Shown in pieces: positions 24,975-32,543 of a DNA stretch of 38,236 bases. The notes under the pieces were generated by a model. The model ran no database searches, was not told where the DNA came from, and saw only the letters and a list, made by a program, of their open reading frames with translations. Position numbers and translations under genes: made by a program. The stretch's first letter is position 1; each line of letters opens with the position of its first letter. Source of the stretch: Thermoplasmatota archaeon (GTDB taxonomy: Archaea; Thermoplasmatota; E2; DHVEG-1); assembly GCA_016927555.1 (NCBI GenBank), contig JAFGML010000053.1:1-38236 (forward strand), given 5' to 3'.

Positions 24975-25070
24975 ATGAGACATACCGTCGTCGAACTAAT
25001 GCAGAATAGATGGATGACGCCACAGGGGCCTGGTTCTGATTCTCGTGGTTGTGAACCACCGGAGGGTTGA
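24975..25070 (+). CDS. Small 31-residue ORF upstream of the zinc-ribbon gene
   Basis: The ATG at 24975 follows GGGGAGAAAGGA, a strong ribosome site, and a TATA-like element lies about 35 nt upstream. The product (MRHTVVELMQNRWMTP then a Gly/Pro-rich tail with one Cys) matches no family I know. The stop is 6 nt before the next ATG, and the next gene's GGAGG lies inside this ORF. An inverted repeat GTGGTT/AACCAC at 25045-25059 sits just before that GGAGG. It may be a real small protein or a translated leader that controls the next gene. Confidence 0.35.
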   Translation: MRHTVVELMQNRWMTPQGPGSDSRGCEPPEG

Positions 25071-25076
25071 GTAGCT

Positions 25077-25355
25077 ATGCGTTTTCACGACATAGTTGGT
25101 GGTCTGAAAAAGAGGGCCTGTGTGTGCTGTGGAAAGACACTGTCGTTCATGGAGGGATACTGCCATCCCACGTTGGGAAAGGATGCTCTCTTGTGCTGGC
25201 ATTGCTATGAACAGGTAGAGCGAAGTGTCGAACAGTGGAGGAGATTCATCCTTAATGATGCAGAGAACCCTGAATCGCCGTATCCTTCGTTTCTCAATAA
25301 TTACTCGTTCCATGAAGAAGACCTTCACTTGAAGCAGAAAAAAATCAAAGAGTAG
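25077..25355 (+). CDS. Small zinc-ribbon-like protein
   Basis: A 92-residue protein with two Cys pairs, CVCC (near residue 15) and CWHC (near residue 40), spaced as in a treble-clef or zinc-ribbon site. A charged helical tail follows (EQVERSVEQWRRF and a Lys-rich end). No larger family is recognised. It could bind nucleic acid or a protein partner. GGAGGG lies 11 nt before the ATG. Confidence 0.6.
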   Translation: MRFHDIVGGLKKRACVCCGKTLSFMEGYCHPTLGKDALLCWHCYEQVERSVEQWRRFILNDAENPESPYPSFLNNYSFHEEDLHLKQKKIKE

Positions 25356-25446
25356 TAGCACCTGACTGCTCAGTCCTCATTATCCATTGGAGTATCATGT
25401 GCGTTTCAGGGAGTCTACAGAGAAGGTGGATGGTTCGCGAAAGGAA

Positions 25447-25456
25447 GTTTTTTAAA
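25447..25456 (+). promoter_or_regulatory. TATA box of the COG1031 gene
   Basis: GTTTTTTAAA lies 24 nt before the ATG at 25480, the spacing of a leaderless archaeal gene; no ribosome site is seen. The remaining gap from 25356 shows no gene. Confidence 0.5.
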
Positions 25457-25479
25457 CACGGGTAGAGTTCAAACCCCCT

Positions 25480-27195
25480 ATGCTGCGTGTCTCCATCCTT
25501 GATGGGTACGTCGATGAACCCACCTGTCTTGGTGTCCCACCGTACATCAGTCCGTACCCTCGGTACATCGCTGGTGCCGTCTGGGACTATGATTCACGTG
25601 CAGCGGTCTCTTACTTCACTATTGATCAGGTGCGAAACGACAGTTCGCTTGTGAAGAATCTTGCAGCTGCTGATGTCCTGGTGGTGATCGCAGGCATGTC
25701 CGTGCCTGGTCGGTACCTCTCTGGATTTCCTGTGAGTCCCTCTGAACTCATCGCTCTGTGCCATCCTCTTTCCAGACCTGTGAAACTGCTGTGTGGACCA
25801 GCTGCGCGCCATGGCTTTGGCATGGCTGGAGGAAGAAGCGTCACGCAGACCGATGTCGTGAAACAGGTGTTCGACCTCATTGTGCCTGGTGATGGTGAGG
25901 TCGTACTCACTGCCTTGTTGCGGAATAAGTTGAACCCAGAGTCTCTCGATGTCAATCAGTGCAGGGCAGATCCATCAGACATTCGAACGTATGCAACGAA
26001 AGGCGCTCGTATTGTGCAGAACCATCCGTTCTACCCCGACTGTCTCATCACTGAACTTGAAACCTACCGCGGGTGTTCACGAAGTATCACGGGTGGATGT
26101 TCGTTCTGCAGTGAACCACAGAAGGGTCTCCCACAGTTCCGGGCTGTTGAGGACATCTGCGCTGAGGTTGAGGCGTTGTACACCGCTGGTGTCCGTCATT
26201 TCCGGCTTGGGAGCCAACCGTGTCTCTTCTCATACATGGCCCATGGTGTCGGAGACCAGGAGTTTCCCGTACCAAATCCGGATGCAGTGGAACGCTTGTT
26301 CAAAGGCATTCGCTCCGTTGCACCACATCTATGGACATTACATATCGATAATGCGAACCCTGGTGTTCTGGCAGCATACCCTGATGAATGTCGGCAGATA
26401 GCACACACCATCGTCAAGTATCACACGCCCGGTGATGTCGCAGCACTAGGTGTAGAGAGTGTTGATCCTGTGGTCATCAGCAAGAATAATCTGAAAGCTT
26501 CTGCAGAAGATGTGCTTGACGCAGTGCGGTTGTTAAATGAGGTTGGTGCCACCCGTGGGGTCAATGGCCTGCCTGAACTCCTCCCTGGGTTGAATTTTAT
26601 TGCTGGTCTTTCTGGGGAGACAAAACACACCTTTACACTCAATTATGAGTTCCTCCGCACAATCGCTGAAGAAGGCTTGCTCCTTAGACGAATCAACCTC
26701 CGTCAAGTCATACCTATCCCTGGTACACCTATGTTTGAAAGTGGGAACACAACCATCCGTAAACATAAGGCGGAGTTCCAGCGATTCAAACGACACGTCC
26801 GTGAAACCCTTGAACAACCACTGCTGAAGCGACTTGTTCCACAGGGTACACTTCTTACTGATGTGTGCACAGAAACCTACGAAGGAAAACTGACCTTCGG
26901 CAGGCAGCTCGGCAGCTACCCGCTGCTCATCGGCATCCCTGGCATCTTCCCTCTGCATACATTCTTCAATGTCAAGGTTATTGATTACGGGTACCGATCG
27001 ATTACAGCACTGCCGTACCCGCTTGACGTGAATACCGCTGCCCGGGAGACACTGGAAGCGTTGCCTGGTATCGGGAGAAAAAGAGCGCTCCGTCTGCTGC
27101 TGCATCGACCATTCCACACGATTGGCGATCTCCAGCGTGCCCTTGATGACCCCCAGCTTGCAGACACCCTCACAGACTACCTTGGGTTAAAATGA
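25480..27195 (+). CDS. Radical SAM protein with C-terminal helix-hairpin-helix (COG1031)
   Basis: A 571-residue enzyme of the archaeal COG1031 family. The N-terminal domain (about 1-150) resembles a cobalamin-binding-like Rossmann unit (DVLVVIAGMSVPGRYL). The radical SAM core starts with Cys199, Cys207 and Cys210 in GCSRSITGGCSFC. This Cx7Cx2C spacing is characteristic of the family and differs from the usual Cx3Cx2C. The C-terminus carries a helix-hairpin-helix (ALPGIGRKRALRLL, about 538-551), suggesting a nucleic acid substrate. The reaction is unknown; RNA modification is an inference. It appears leaderless. Confidence 0.9.
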   Translation: MLRVSILDGYVDEPTCLGVPPYISPYPRYIAGAVWDYDSRAAVSYFTIDQVRNDSSLVKNLAAADVLVVIAGMSVPGRYLSGFPVSPSELIALCHPLSRPVKLLCGPAARHGFGMAGGRSVTQTDVVKQVFDLIVPGDGEVVLTALLRNKLNPESLDVNQCRADPSDIRTYATKGARIVQNHPFYPDCLITELETYRGCSRSITGGCSFCSEPQKGLPQFRAVEDICAEVEALYTAGVRHFRLGSQPCLFSYMAHGVGDQEFPVPNPDAVERLFKGIRSVAPHLWTLHIDNANPGVLAAYPDECRQIAHTIVKYHTPGDVAALGVESVDPVVISKNNLKASAEDVLDAVRLLNEVGATRGVNGLPELLPGLNFIAGLSGETKHTFTLNYEFLRTIAEEGLLLRRINLRQVIPIPGTPMFESGNTTIRKHKAEFQRFKRHVRETLEQPLLKRLVPQGTLLTDVCTETYEGKLTFGRQLGSYPLLIGIPGIFPLHTFFNVKVIDYGYRSITALPYPLDVNTAARETLEALPGIGRKRALRLLLHRPFHTIGDLQRALDDPQLADTLTDYLGLK

Positions 27196-27238
27196 TATAG
27201 CACAGCAGTCATTCAGACACGTTCTAAGGATGATGCAT

Positions 27239-27697
27239 ATGACAAGCACCCTGCACCAGTTAGAGGAACACCTCGGGTACACCTTCAACAACAAGCATCT
27301 GCTCACGACTGCGTTAACCCATAAGACCTACGCCTTTGAGGCAGCAACACCCCTGGAGTACAACGAACGACTCGAGTTCCTCGGCGACAGCATCCTGAGC
27401 TTCGTCATTGCAGAGCACCTGTACCAGAGCAACCAATTCTTCTCTGAAGGTGAGCTGACACGTCGACGTGCGCAGATCGTCAACAACAACCTGCTTGCTG
27501 ATGTGGCACAGCGCCTCGACCTTGGGTCATTCTTGTTACTCGGAAAAGGAGAGCAGAAACAGAACGGTGCGCAGAACCGCACGAATCTTGCCAATGCCCT
27601 GGAAGCACTCATCGGTGCTGTCTACCTAGACGCAGATCTCTCCACGGTGCAGGATTTTATCGCCCGGCATATTTACGCCCATGAACCTGCCTTATGA
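27239..27697 (+). CDS. Single-domain ribonuclease III
   Basis: A 152-residue RNase III catalytic domain with no double-stranded RNA-binding domain, about two-thirds the bacterial length. The signature NERLEFLGDSIL (42-53) supplies Glu46 and Asp50, and EALIGAVYLD (122-131) supplies the last Glu. The metal-binding Asp usually just before it (ADxxEA) is Asn here (ANALEA, residue 119). RNase III is uncommon in archaea, so transfer from bacteria is likely. I start at the ATG at 27239, where AAGGA lies 8 nt ahead; 27230 is an alternative. Likely roles are processing of structured RNA, such as rRNA, as a dimer. Confidence 0.9.
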   Translation: MTSTLHQLEEHLGYTFNNKHLLTTALTHKTYAFEAATPLEYNERLEFLGDSILSFVIAEHLYQSNQFFSEGELTRRRAQIVNNNLLADVAQRLDLGSFLLLGKGEQKQNGAQNRTNLANALEALIGAVYLDADLSTVQDFIARHIYAHEPAL

Positions 27698-27766
27698 ACA
27701 CAAGTTTTTCCCCACAGCGACACCATAGGTTCTGAAGAAAAAAATAATAAAACAAACATATTTAAA

Positions 27767-27787
27767 GGAGAATGAAATTCATTCTCC
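27767..27787. repeat. 21-nt palindrome between convergent genes
   Basis: Arms GGAGAATGAA (27767-27776) and TTCATTCTCC (27778-27787) are perfectly complementary around one base. On the minus strand the palindrome is followed by a T-rich stretch (TTTAAATATG, then several T runs), so it most simply ends the transcript of the minus-strand pilin-like gene. Its 9-1-9 shape is also reminiscent of a Fur-type operator, and ATATTTAAA sits next to it. No gene start is close on either side. Confidence 0.6.
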
Positions 27788-27843
27788 TATCAAGTAGGTC
27801 AAGTCAGGGAGGTACACCAAGAGTTCAATAGAAATATAGTTGT

Positions 27844-28329
27844 TCATGTATGCACAGAGACGTATGTGCCTCTTCTGATTTTGATCAAATCCGTCTGGGA
27901 GAAGGTATCATGACACGGAGCAGTGACACGGACATCCAAGTAACCTTCAGAGGTGCCTTGCAAGAGGGTCACCTCAGCAACGGTCAGCCTCACCGATCCG
28001 TTCGTGATGGTGTACCCGGATGCTGCAGCCTGCAACCCTGTGATTACCACCAGAGCCTCGCTGATGGGTCGCCCATCCGTCTCTGTCACCGTCACTGTGA
28101 CGGTAATAGTATCCACCCCTGTATGATTAATGGTATGAACCATCGGGTCGATCGACACCAGTACCTGTCTTGGAAACAGGCAAGGGTTCGTGATAAAACC
28201 GACAATGGCAGCGAGTGCGACCGTGCCGATGATGACAGCAACCGAAAGTCTCAGCGGAAGACCAAGCACGGCATGCGCCTCAGCGGTCAACCTGCGAGAC
28301 GTCCTCCCAGACCATCTACGCCTTCGCAT
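27844..28329 (-). CDS. Pilin-like protein with Ig-like domain
   Basis: A 161-residue single-pass protein with a very basic N-terminus (RRRRW..R.SRR). EAHAVLGLPLRL leads into one membrane helix (about 24-47), followed by an extracytoplasmic beta domain with TITVTVTVTETDGRPISEALVVI, typical of Ig-like/carboxypeptidase-regulatory folds. The pre-helix motif [E/D].AV.GLPL.L recurs in the divergent gene at 28390, which argues for a shared class III signal peptide. It is probably a minor pilin or pilus-associated protein using the motor at 5539-9775. Confidence 0.6.
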   Translation of the reverse strand: MRRRRWSGRTSRRLTAEAHAVLGLPLRLSVAVIIGTVALAAIVGFITNPCLFPRQVLVSIDPMVHTINHTGVDTITVTVTVTETDGRPISEALVVITGLQAAASGYTITNGSVRLTVAEVTLLQGTSEGYLDVRVTAPCHDTFSQTDLIKIRRGTYVSVHT

Positions 28330-28346
28330 AGCATGTTATTATCCAC

Positions 28347-28363
28347 GTTTTATTATTTAAAAA
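28347..28363. promoter_or_regulatory. Divergent promoter of the second pilin-like locus
   Basis: TTTTATTATTTAAAAAT lies between starts at 28329 (minus) and 28390 (plus), about 25-30 nt from each. No ribosome site precedes either ATG, so both transcripts are probably leaderless or nearly so. Confidence 0.55.
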
Positions 28364-28389
28364 TATCTCTGAACGCTCAGAAGAAATCT

Positions 28390-28893
28390 ATGGGGAGAAG
28401 GCAGACCCTGGCTGGTGAGGATGCGGTCATGGGACTACCCCTGTACCTCACGGTGGTCTTCATTGTTGCTGCGGTGATTCTCGCCTCGTTTGCCCTGGCG
28501 TCCTACCACCTCACCATGCAATCGCAGGCACACCAGGTTGAAGAACTCCTTGATCGCATCGTCGCTGAGGCAGAAACCATGTACGAGTACGCCGAGGAAG
28601 GGACCCTCGTGTCATTCCCCGTGACATTCCCCTCGGCCTTGCGCTACGCCGTATTCGGCGGTCTCCCAGAAAATGGCATCGACGAACCCGTGGATCTTTC
28701 ACTTGATGAAGCGACGAGCAACAACTATTACTACGTGCTCACAGACGGCACTAGGGCAGTGTTCCACAGTGCTGCACGGTTCTCAGGCGCAAATATCTCA
28801 CAGATCGCACTACTCCATCCAGGATGCTATACCCTCGCCATAGAGCTTGATTCACACAAAGGAGTCTCGTATGTCAAGATTTCCGCACAATGA
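28390..28893 (+). CDS. Pilin-like surface protein (paralogue of the 11155 gene)
   Basis: A 167-residue protein. GEDAVMGLPLYL precedes one membrane helix (about 17-41), then comes a beta-rich domain with LRYAVFGGLPENG, YYVLTDGT and YTLAIELDSHKG near the end. These elements parallel the protein encoded at 11155. The frame is open from 27850, but upstream of 28390 it is antisense to the divergent gene. The ATG at 28390 restores the paralogue N-terminus and fits the TATA position. The next gene overlaps its end by 23 nt, so the two are coupled. Confidence 0.65.
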   Translation: MGRRQTLAGEDAVMGLPLYLTVVFIVAAVILASFALASYHLTMQSQAHQVEELLDRIVAEAETMYEYAEEGTLVSFPVTFPSALRYAVFGGLPENGIDEPVDLSLDEATSNNYYYVLTDGTRAVFHSAARFSGANISQIALLHPGCYTLAIELDSHKGVSYVKISAQ

Positions 28894-29941
28894 TCAGGCG
28901 TTCATTGACCTGACCGTCTCCCACATCGGGCTGATGATCGCAGTCGCCATCTTGCTCCTCGCGGTGTTTTCGTTCCTCGCCAACAGTGACATACAGCGAA
29001 CCAAGGAGTTGCAGACCATTGCCTCACGCATCTCAACGCAGATAGCAGCCCTGGATGCAGGTGTTCTCGAAAACACCACCGTACTCCATCTCCCCGACTA
29101 CGGGTACGACTACACGGTGACCCTCTCAACAGAGTACGTCAGCGTCGCAGCACAAGGCGCCTGGGGTGCAGACCTCATGGTCCGAGAGCGCTTCGTCGTC
29201 AACCCCTGGCCACAGGACAACCTCTCCAATCTCAGCTGGATGGGTGGCAGGCAGCTCCATGCATACCTCAAAGCACAGTATGGTCAATCCGGGAACCAGT
29301 CAGAGCCCATGGAAGACGTCGATGCCGTGAGAGAAGAGCTCACCGCACAAAGAGAGCACGCCTCGTCTGTCTTGTCCATGACACCGCTTGTCTTCTCTTC
29401 ACAGAAACCACTCATCGTTGAGAAAGCAGTAGTCTACTTCCAACTCCCACCTGCACAAAACCTCACACGAGCAGGTGATCAGTTCTCTGGGGCTGCTGGT
29501 GATTACACCCTCCCTGGTGATGGCACCATCATCCTGAGTCCTTCCCTGTTCTGTGTTGAGCCTGCCACCGTCTGGTACAACCTGTCTCTCCTCGCGGGGT
29601 ACACTCCGCTCGTTCTCACGCTCGACATCGGGACCTACTACGATGAGGACGGGCTGCTTGGCTGCGATGGACCGCAACTCAGCCTCTTCAACTGGCAGAC
29701 CGGGTCGTACCAGGAGATAGTCCCTAACTTAGGGGATGTCAGCGGGTTCACCTGGCGGTGGGAGGGCCCTCTTGAGGGTGCAGCGTACTGCCATCAGGAG
29801 ATCCGTCTGAGGTACCACATTCAAGGAGGTGTAGAGGCCGCAAAGGATCACACTGTGATCAAAACAATCTGTGCAACAATAGCAACATCCCACGTAGCTC
29901 CTCTTGAGTCAGACTCCTTTGTCTTGCTGTACCAAGAGTAA
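28871..29941 (+). CDS. Large pilin-like surface protein
   Basis: A 356-residue protein with a 15-residue polar N-terminus ending HNDQAFIDL, resembling the QAxIEL-type class III signal. One membrane helix (about 15-38) is followed by a helical stretch (QTIASRISTQIAALDAGV), as in the stalk of archaeal pilins. The large remainder is beta-rich with several Trp/Tyr-rich segments and no domain I recognise. The ATG at 28871 has AAAGGAG 6 nt ahead, inside the preceding gene. It may be the exposed tip or an adhesive subunit. Confidence 0.6.
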   Translation: MSRFPHNDQAFIDLTVSHIGLMIAVAILLLAVFSFLANSDIQRTKELQTIASRISTQIAALDAGVLENTTVLHLPDYGYDYTVTLSTEYVSVAAQGAWGADLMVRERFVVNPWPQDNLSNLSWMGGRQLHAYLKAQYGQSGNQSEPMEDVDAVREELTAQREHASSVLSMTPLVFSSQKPLIVEKAVVYFQLPPAQNLTRAGDQFSGAAGDYTLPGDGTIILSPSLFCVEPATVWYNLSLLAGYTPLVLTLDIGTYYDEDGLLGCDGPQLSLFNWQTGSYQEIVPNLGDVSGFTWRWEGPLEGAAYCHQEIRLRYHIQGGVEAAKDHTVIKTICATIATSHVAPLESDSFVLLYQE

Positions 29942-29975
29942 GCAGTAGTACGTGGTGAGGGCGCAGGACAAGCAC

Positions 29976-31853
29976 TCACATAGGTCTGCGTTTCTTCCAC
30001 GATGTTCGTAAAATACTACGGAGCTCTGTGATGGTTGTTGCATTCATCCACTCCTCCTCAAAATCTGTTTCTTCTGCTACCTGCACGATCCACATCAGTG
30101 AGTGGAGGTAGAAGCTCTTGAGGTTGTTCGACGCGACAATCACAAAGAACGCATGCAGCGGCGGACAGTCGTCAGAGAACCGCAGGCCTTTCTTGCTGCG
30201 TATCACCATCATGCCAAACTTATTACGGCCTTCGATGATGTGCGAAAAAATCGCGATGTTCGGATGAGACATCAGATGGCAATCGCAGGTCTGCTTCTGA
30301 AAAAACCGAAGGATTTTTTTTTCACTCACACGTAGCTGTGATGCAAATTTACGGGCAATTAACCGTTGGAGTCCATCAGCGCTCAACGGTTTTTTCACGT
30401 CCAGGATAGTACACCTCCTAAGGATATCCTCAAAGCGTTTCTCTGTGATGTTATCTCGCTCGATGAGAATCTCCCGCAGCTCCTCGTCGACGAGGTAACT
30501 GGTGGATTTCTCACCAGTCAGTCGCTCAATGATGTGCAGCAGGCAGTACTCGCGCCAGATTTTATCCCGGGCAAAGAACCAGTACCACAGCAATCCTGCT
30601 CCTATGAAACACCCGACCAAAGCAAGGGGGAACCACCCCATCTGCCAGATCAGCACCCCGTACCCGATGATGCCGATGATTTGCACCCAGGGGTACAACG
30701 GTGCATGGAAACTCGGACGGTAGTGACGAATCCTGCTTTCCCGCATCAAGATCAACGACAGGTTGATGAGAATGAACAACAGCAGCACCAAAGTCGAGGC
30801 GATTTGAACGAGCTGTTCGACATCCAGTATAAGGATGACGCCAGTCATGAACCCTGCCGTAATCAGGATGGAGACGACAGGGGTACATCGATGTGACATC
30901 TTGCTAAGAAAACACGGTAGCAACTGATCTTTTGCCATCGCCATGGGATAGCGTGACGAGGACAGCACTCCGGCGTTTGCAGACGTAAAAAACGCAAGCA
31001 CCGCAGCGATGGACATGACGATGAACCCAAGGCGACTCAGAAACACCTCAGCACCAAGAGAGATTGGCATCAGTGTCCCTGATAATACCGCTGGCTCGAG
31101 CACTCCTACGGTGACATATACAACGGCAATGTAGAGCAGAGAGACAATGCCCCATGCAAGAAATAACCCGAGTGGAATATTGCGCTTCGGCCGTTTGATT
31201 TCTTCGGCAACACTGCACACCTTGGTCAATCCAATAAAAGAGACAAAGATGAGTCCGGCTGCAGACACCATAGAGCCAGGGCCTAAGGAGCTGACAAGCT
31301 CGAAGCGTGTGTGTTGGACAGAGGACACTCCAAGGAGGACGTACCCAAGGAGTAAGGCAATCAGCCCAAACACCAGCACACTCTGCAGCCGACCGGTATG
31401 CTTCACACCCACAAGATTTATAAGTGTAAAAAAAACACAGAAGGCAACCGCAATACCTTTCACTTCCAAATCACCAATGGAGGGTGCAAAGAGTTGTACA
31501 AACGCCCCAATACCAATTAATGGTAACGTGGTTTTCACCGCAAGAGAAAACCATGAGGCTAACCCTCCGATGGTTCCTATCGCAGGCCCCATACTTCTAT
31601 CAATGAAAAAGTAATCAGCGCCTGCCTTTGGCATGGCTGTTGTCAACTCGGCTTTCGACACTAACGTCGGCAGCATCAGCACACTTGCTAGTATGTACGA
31701 AAAAAGTACGGATGATCCGGTCCGTGCGTATGCGATGGCTGGTACGATAAATAACCCTGAACTAATCATCGCCCCAGAAGCAATACTAAAGATATCCAGC
31801 AACCCAAGTTCTTGGCGCAGCATCTTCGTTTGCTTCTTTTTTTGCACGGCCAT
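29976..31853 (-). CDS. Amino acid permease (APC) fused to PTS EIIA-like domain
   Basis: A 625-residue protein. Residues 15-430 are an APC-type permease with about 12 helices; the first has SGAMISSGLFIVPAIAY, the substrate-binding GxIxGxGIF-like loop. After a linker, residues about 475-620 resemble a PTS EIIA type-2 (fructose/nitrogen) domain. Evidence for that is LSADGLQRLIARKFA, HPNIAIFSHII around the expected phospho-His, GLRFSDDCPPLHAFFVIVAS and a LHSLMWIVQ helix. The candidate His is His538 in IAIFSH, one residue offset from the usual AIPH. It imports amino acids, with a possible regulatory EIIA. A TATA element at 31873-31885 indicates a leaderless start. Confidence 0.85.
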   Translation of the reverse strand: MAVQKKKQTKMLRQELGLLDIFSIASGAMISSGLFIVPAIAYARTGSSVLFSYILASVLMLPTLVSKAELTTAMPKAGADYFFIDRSMGPAIGTIGGLASWFSLAVKTTLPLIGIGAFVQLFAPSIGDLEVKGIAVAFCVFFTLINLVGVKHTGRLQSVLVFGLIALLLGYVLLGVSSVQHTRFELVSSLGPGSMVSAAGLIFVSFIGLTKVCSVAEEIKRPKRNIPLGLFLAWGIVSLLYIAVVYVTVGVLEPAVLSGTLMPISLGAEVFLSRLGFIVMSIAAVLAFFTSANAGVLSSSRYPMAMAKDQLLPCFLSKMSHRCTPVVSILITAGFMTGVILILDVEQLVQIASTLVLLLFILINLSLILMRESRIRHYRPSFHAPLYPWVQIIGIIGYGVLIWQMGWFPLALVGCFIGAGLLWYWFFARDKIWREYCLLHIIERLTGEKSTSYLVDEELREILIERDNITEKRFEDILRRCTILDVKKPLSADGLQRLIARKFASQLRVSEKKILRFFQKQTCDCHLMSHPNIAIFSHIIEGRNKFGMMVIRSKKGLRFSDDCPPLHAFFVIVASNNLKSFYLHSLMWIVQVAEETDFEEEWMNATTITELRSILRTSWKKRRPM

Positions 31854-31872
31854 GCATTCTCGTAAAGATTTC

Positions 31873-31885
31873 TATATAATATATT
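31873..31885 (-). promoter_or_regulatory. TATA box of the permease-EIIA gene
   Basis: On the minus strand TAATATATTATAT lies 20-32 nt before the ATG at 31853. On the same strand a T-run around 31896-31902 could end the upstream PsiE transcript. Confidence 0.5.
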
Positions 31886-32003
31886 ATTTGTGATAAAAAA
31901 AGGTTTTTTTGCCTCGTTCTCCTCTTTGCAGGAACAACCAACAGGTATTAAAGTATTCAAGTACAAATATAAAAAAAGATATTCAAGGGGAAACTATTGG
32001 TGT

Positions 32004-32435
32004 TTAACGGCTGTGTTTCTTTGTCGTCGTTGATGCTCGCTTCAGCAGGTAGTACGACACCCCAATGGCGATGAGAATAGCGGCGATACCAAAGAAAATA
32101 TCAACGGAAACCTTCGTATAATCTAACACAATTATCTTTCGAGCGGCAACGATGAGTGACACCAGCAGCACGATCTCCACATGGACCACTTGTTCTGTTG
32201 TATAGATTTTCAAGGTCTCAAGCAGCTCAATGCCTACTAAGACGAGGAAGAATAACCCAAACAGTTCAATGACAATAGTCTGAAACTCAGTCTCATCAAA
32301 ATGGAGGATGAGCTTATCAACTAAGCTCCAGGCGACAAAGGCAGTCGAAATGATGACAATAAGCCCAAGCATGCCCATAAGAATTAAAATAATAACGTTT
32401 TTGTATTTTTCAAAGGTGAAGAGTCGTGCTTGCAT
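32004..32435 (-). CDS. PsiE-family membrane protein
   Basis: A 143-residue protein with four hydrophobic helices. The stretch ELFGLFFLVLVGIELLETLK, then HVEIVLLVSLIVAARKIIVLD, is the recognisable core of the PsiE (phosphate-starvation-inducible) family, whose biochemical role is unknown. I start at the ATG at 32435; the frame extends to a TTG at 32459. It is divergent from the MutY gene. A TATA-like stretch on the minus strand near 32457-32470 allows a short leader. Confidence 0.82.
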   Translation of the reverse strand: MQARLFTFEKYKNVIILILMGMLGLIVIISTAFVAWSLVDKLILHFDETEFQTIVIELFGLFFLVLVGIELLETLKIYTTEQVVHVEIVLLVSLIVAARKIIVLDYTKVSVDIFFGIAAILIAIGVSYYLLKRASTTTKKHSR

Positions 32436-32543
32436 TATCAAAGTATTATTAATTATCAATATAAAAATATTATTGATGCAGAACCCCCCCTCATTCTCAC
32501 TGATACGGAAAGTAGATTATCTGCCTGTATCATCACCTTTACG

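Noticed and set aside
25456-25479. Sequence GGTAGAGTTCAAACCCCC resembling a tRNA T-arm
   Set aside because: The bases before the loop (TAGAG) do not pair with those after it (CCCCC), and no acceptor or anticodon arm is found upstream. The position also fits a leaderless gene start.
27850-28389. N-terminal extension of the plus-strand frame ending at 28893
   Set aside because: It is antisense to the pilin-like gene at 27844-28329 and composed of unlikely residues. The paralogue comparison and TATA position place the start at 28390.
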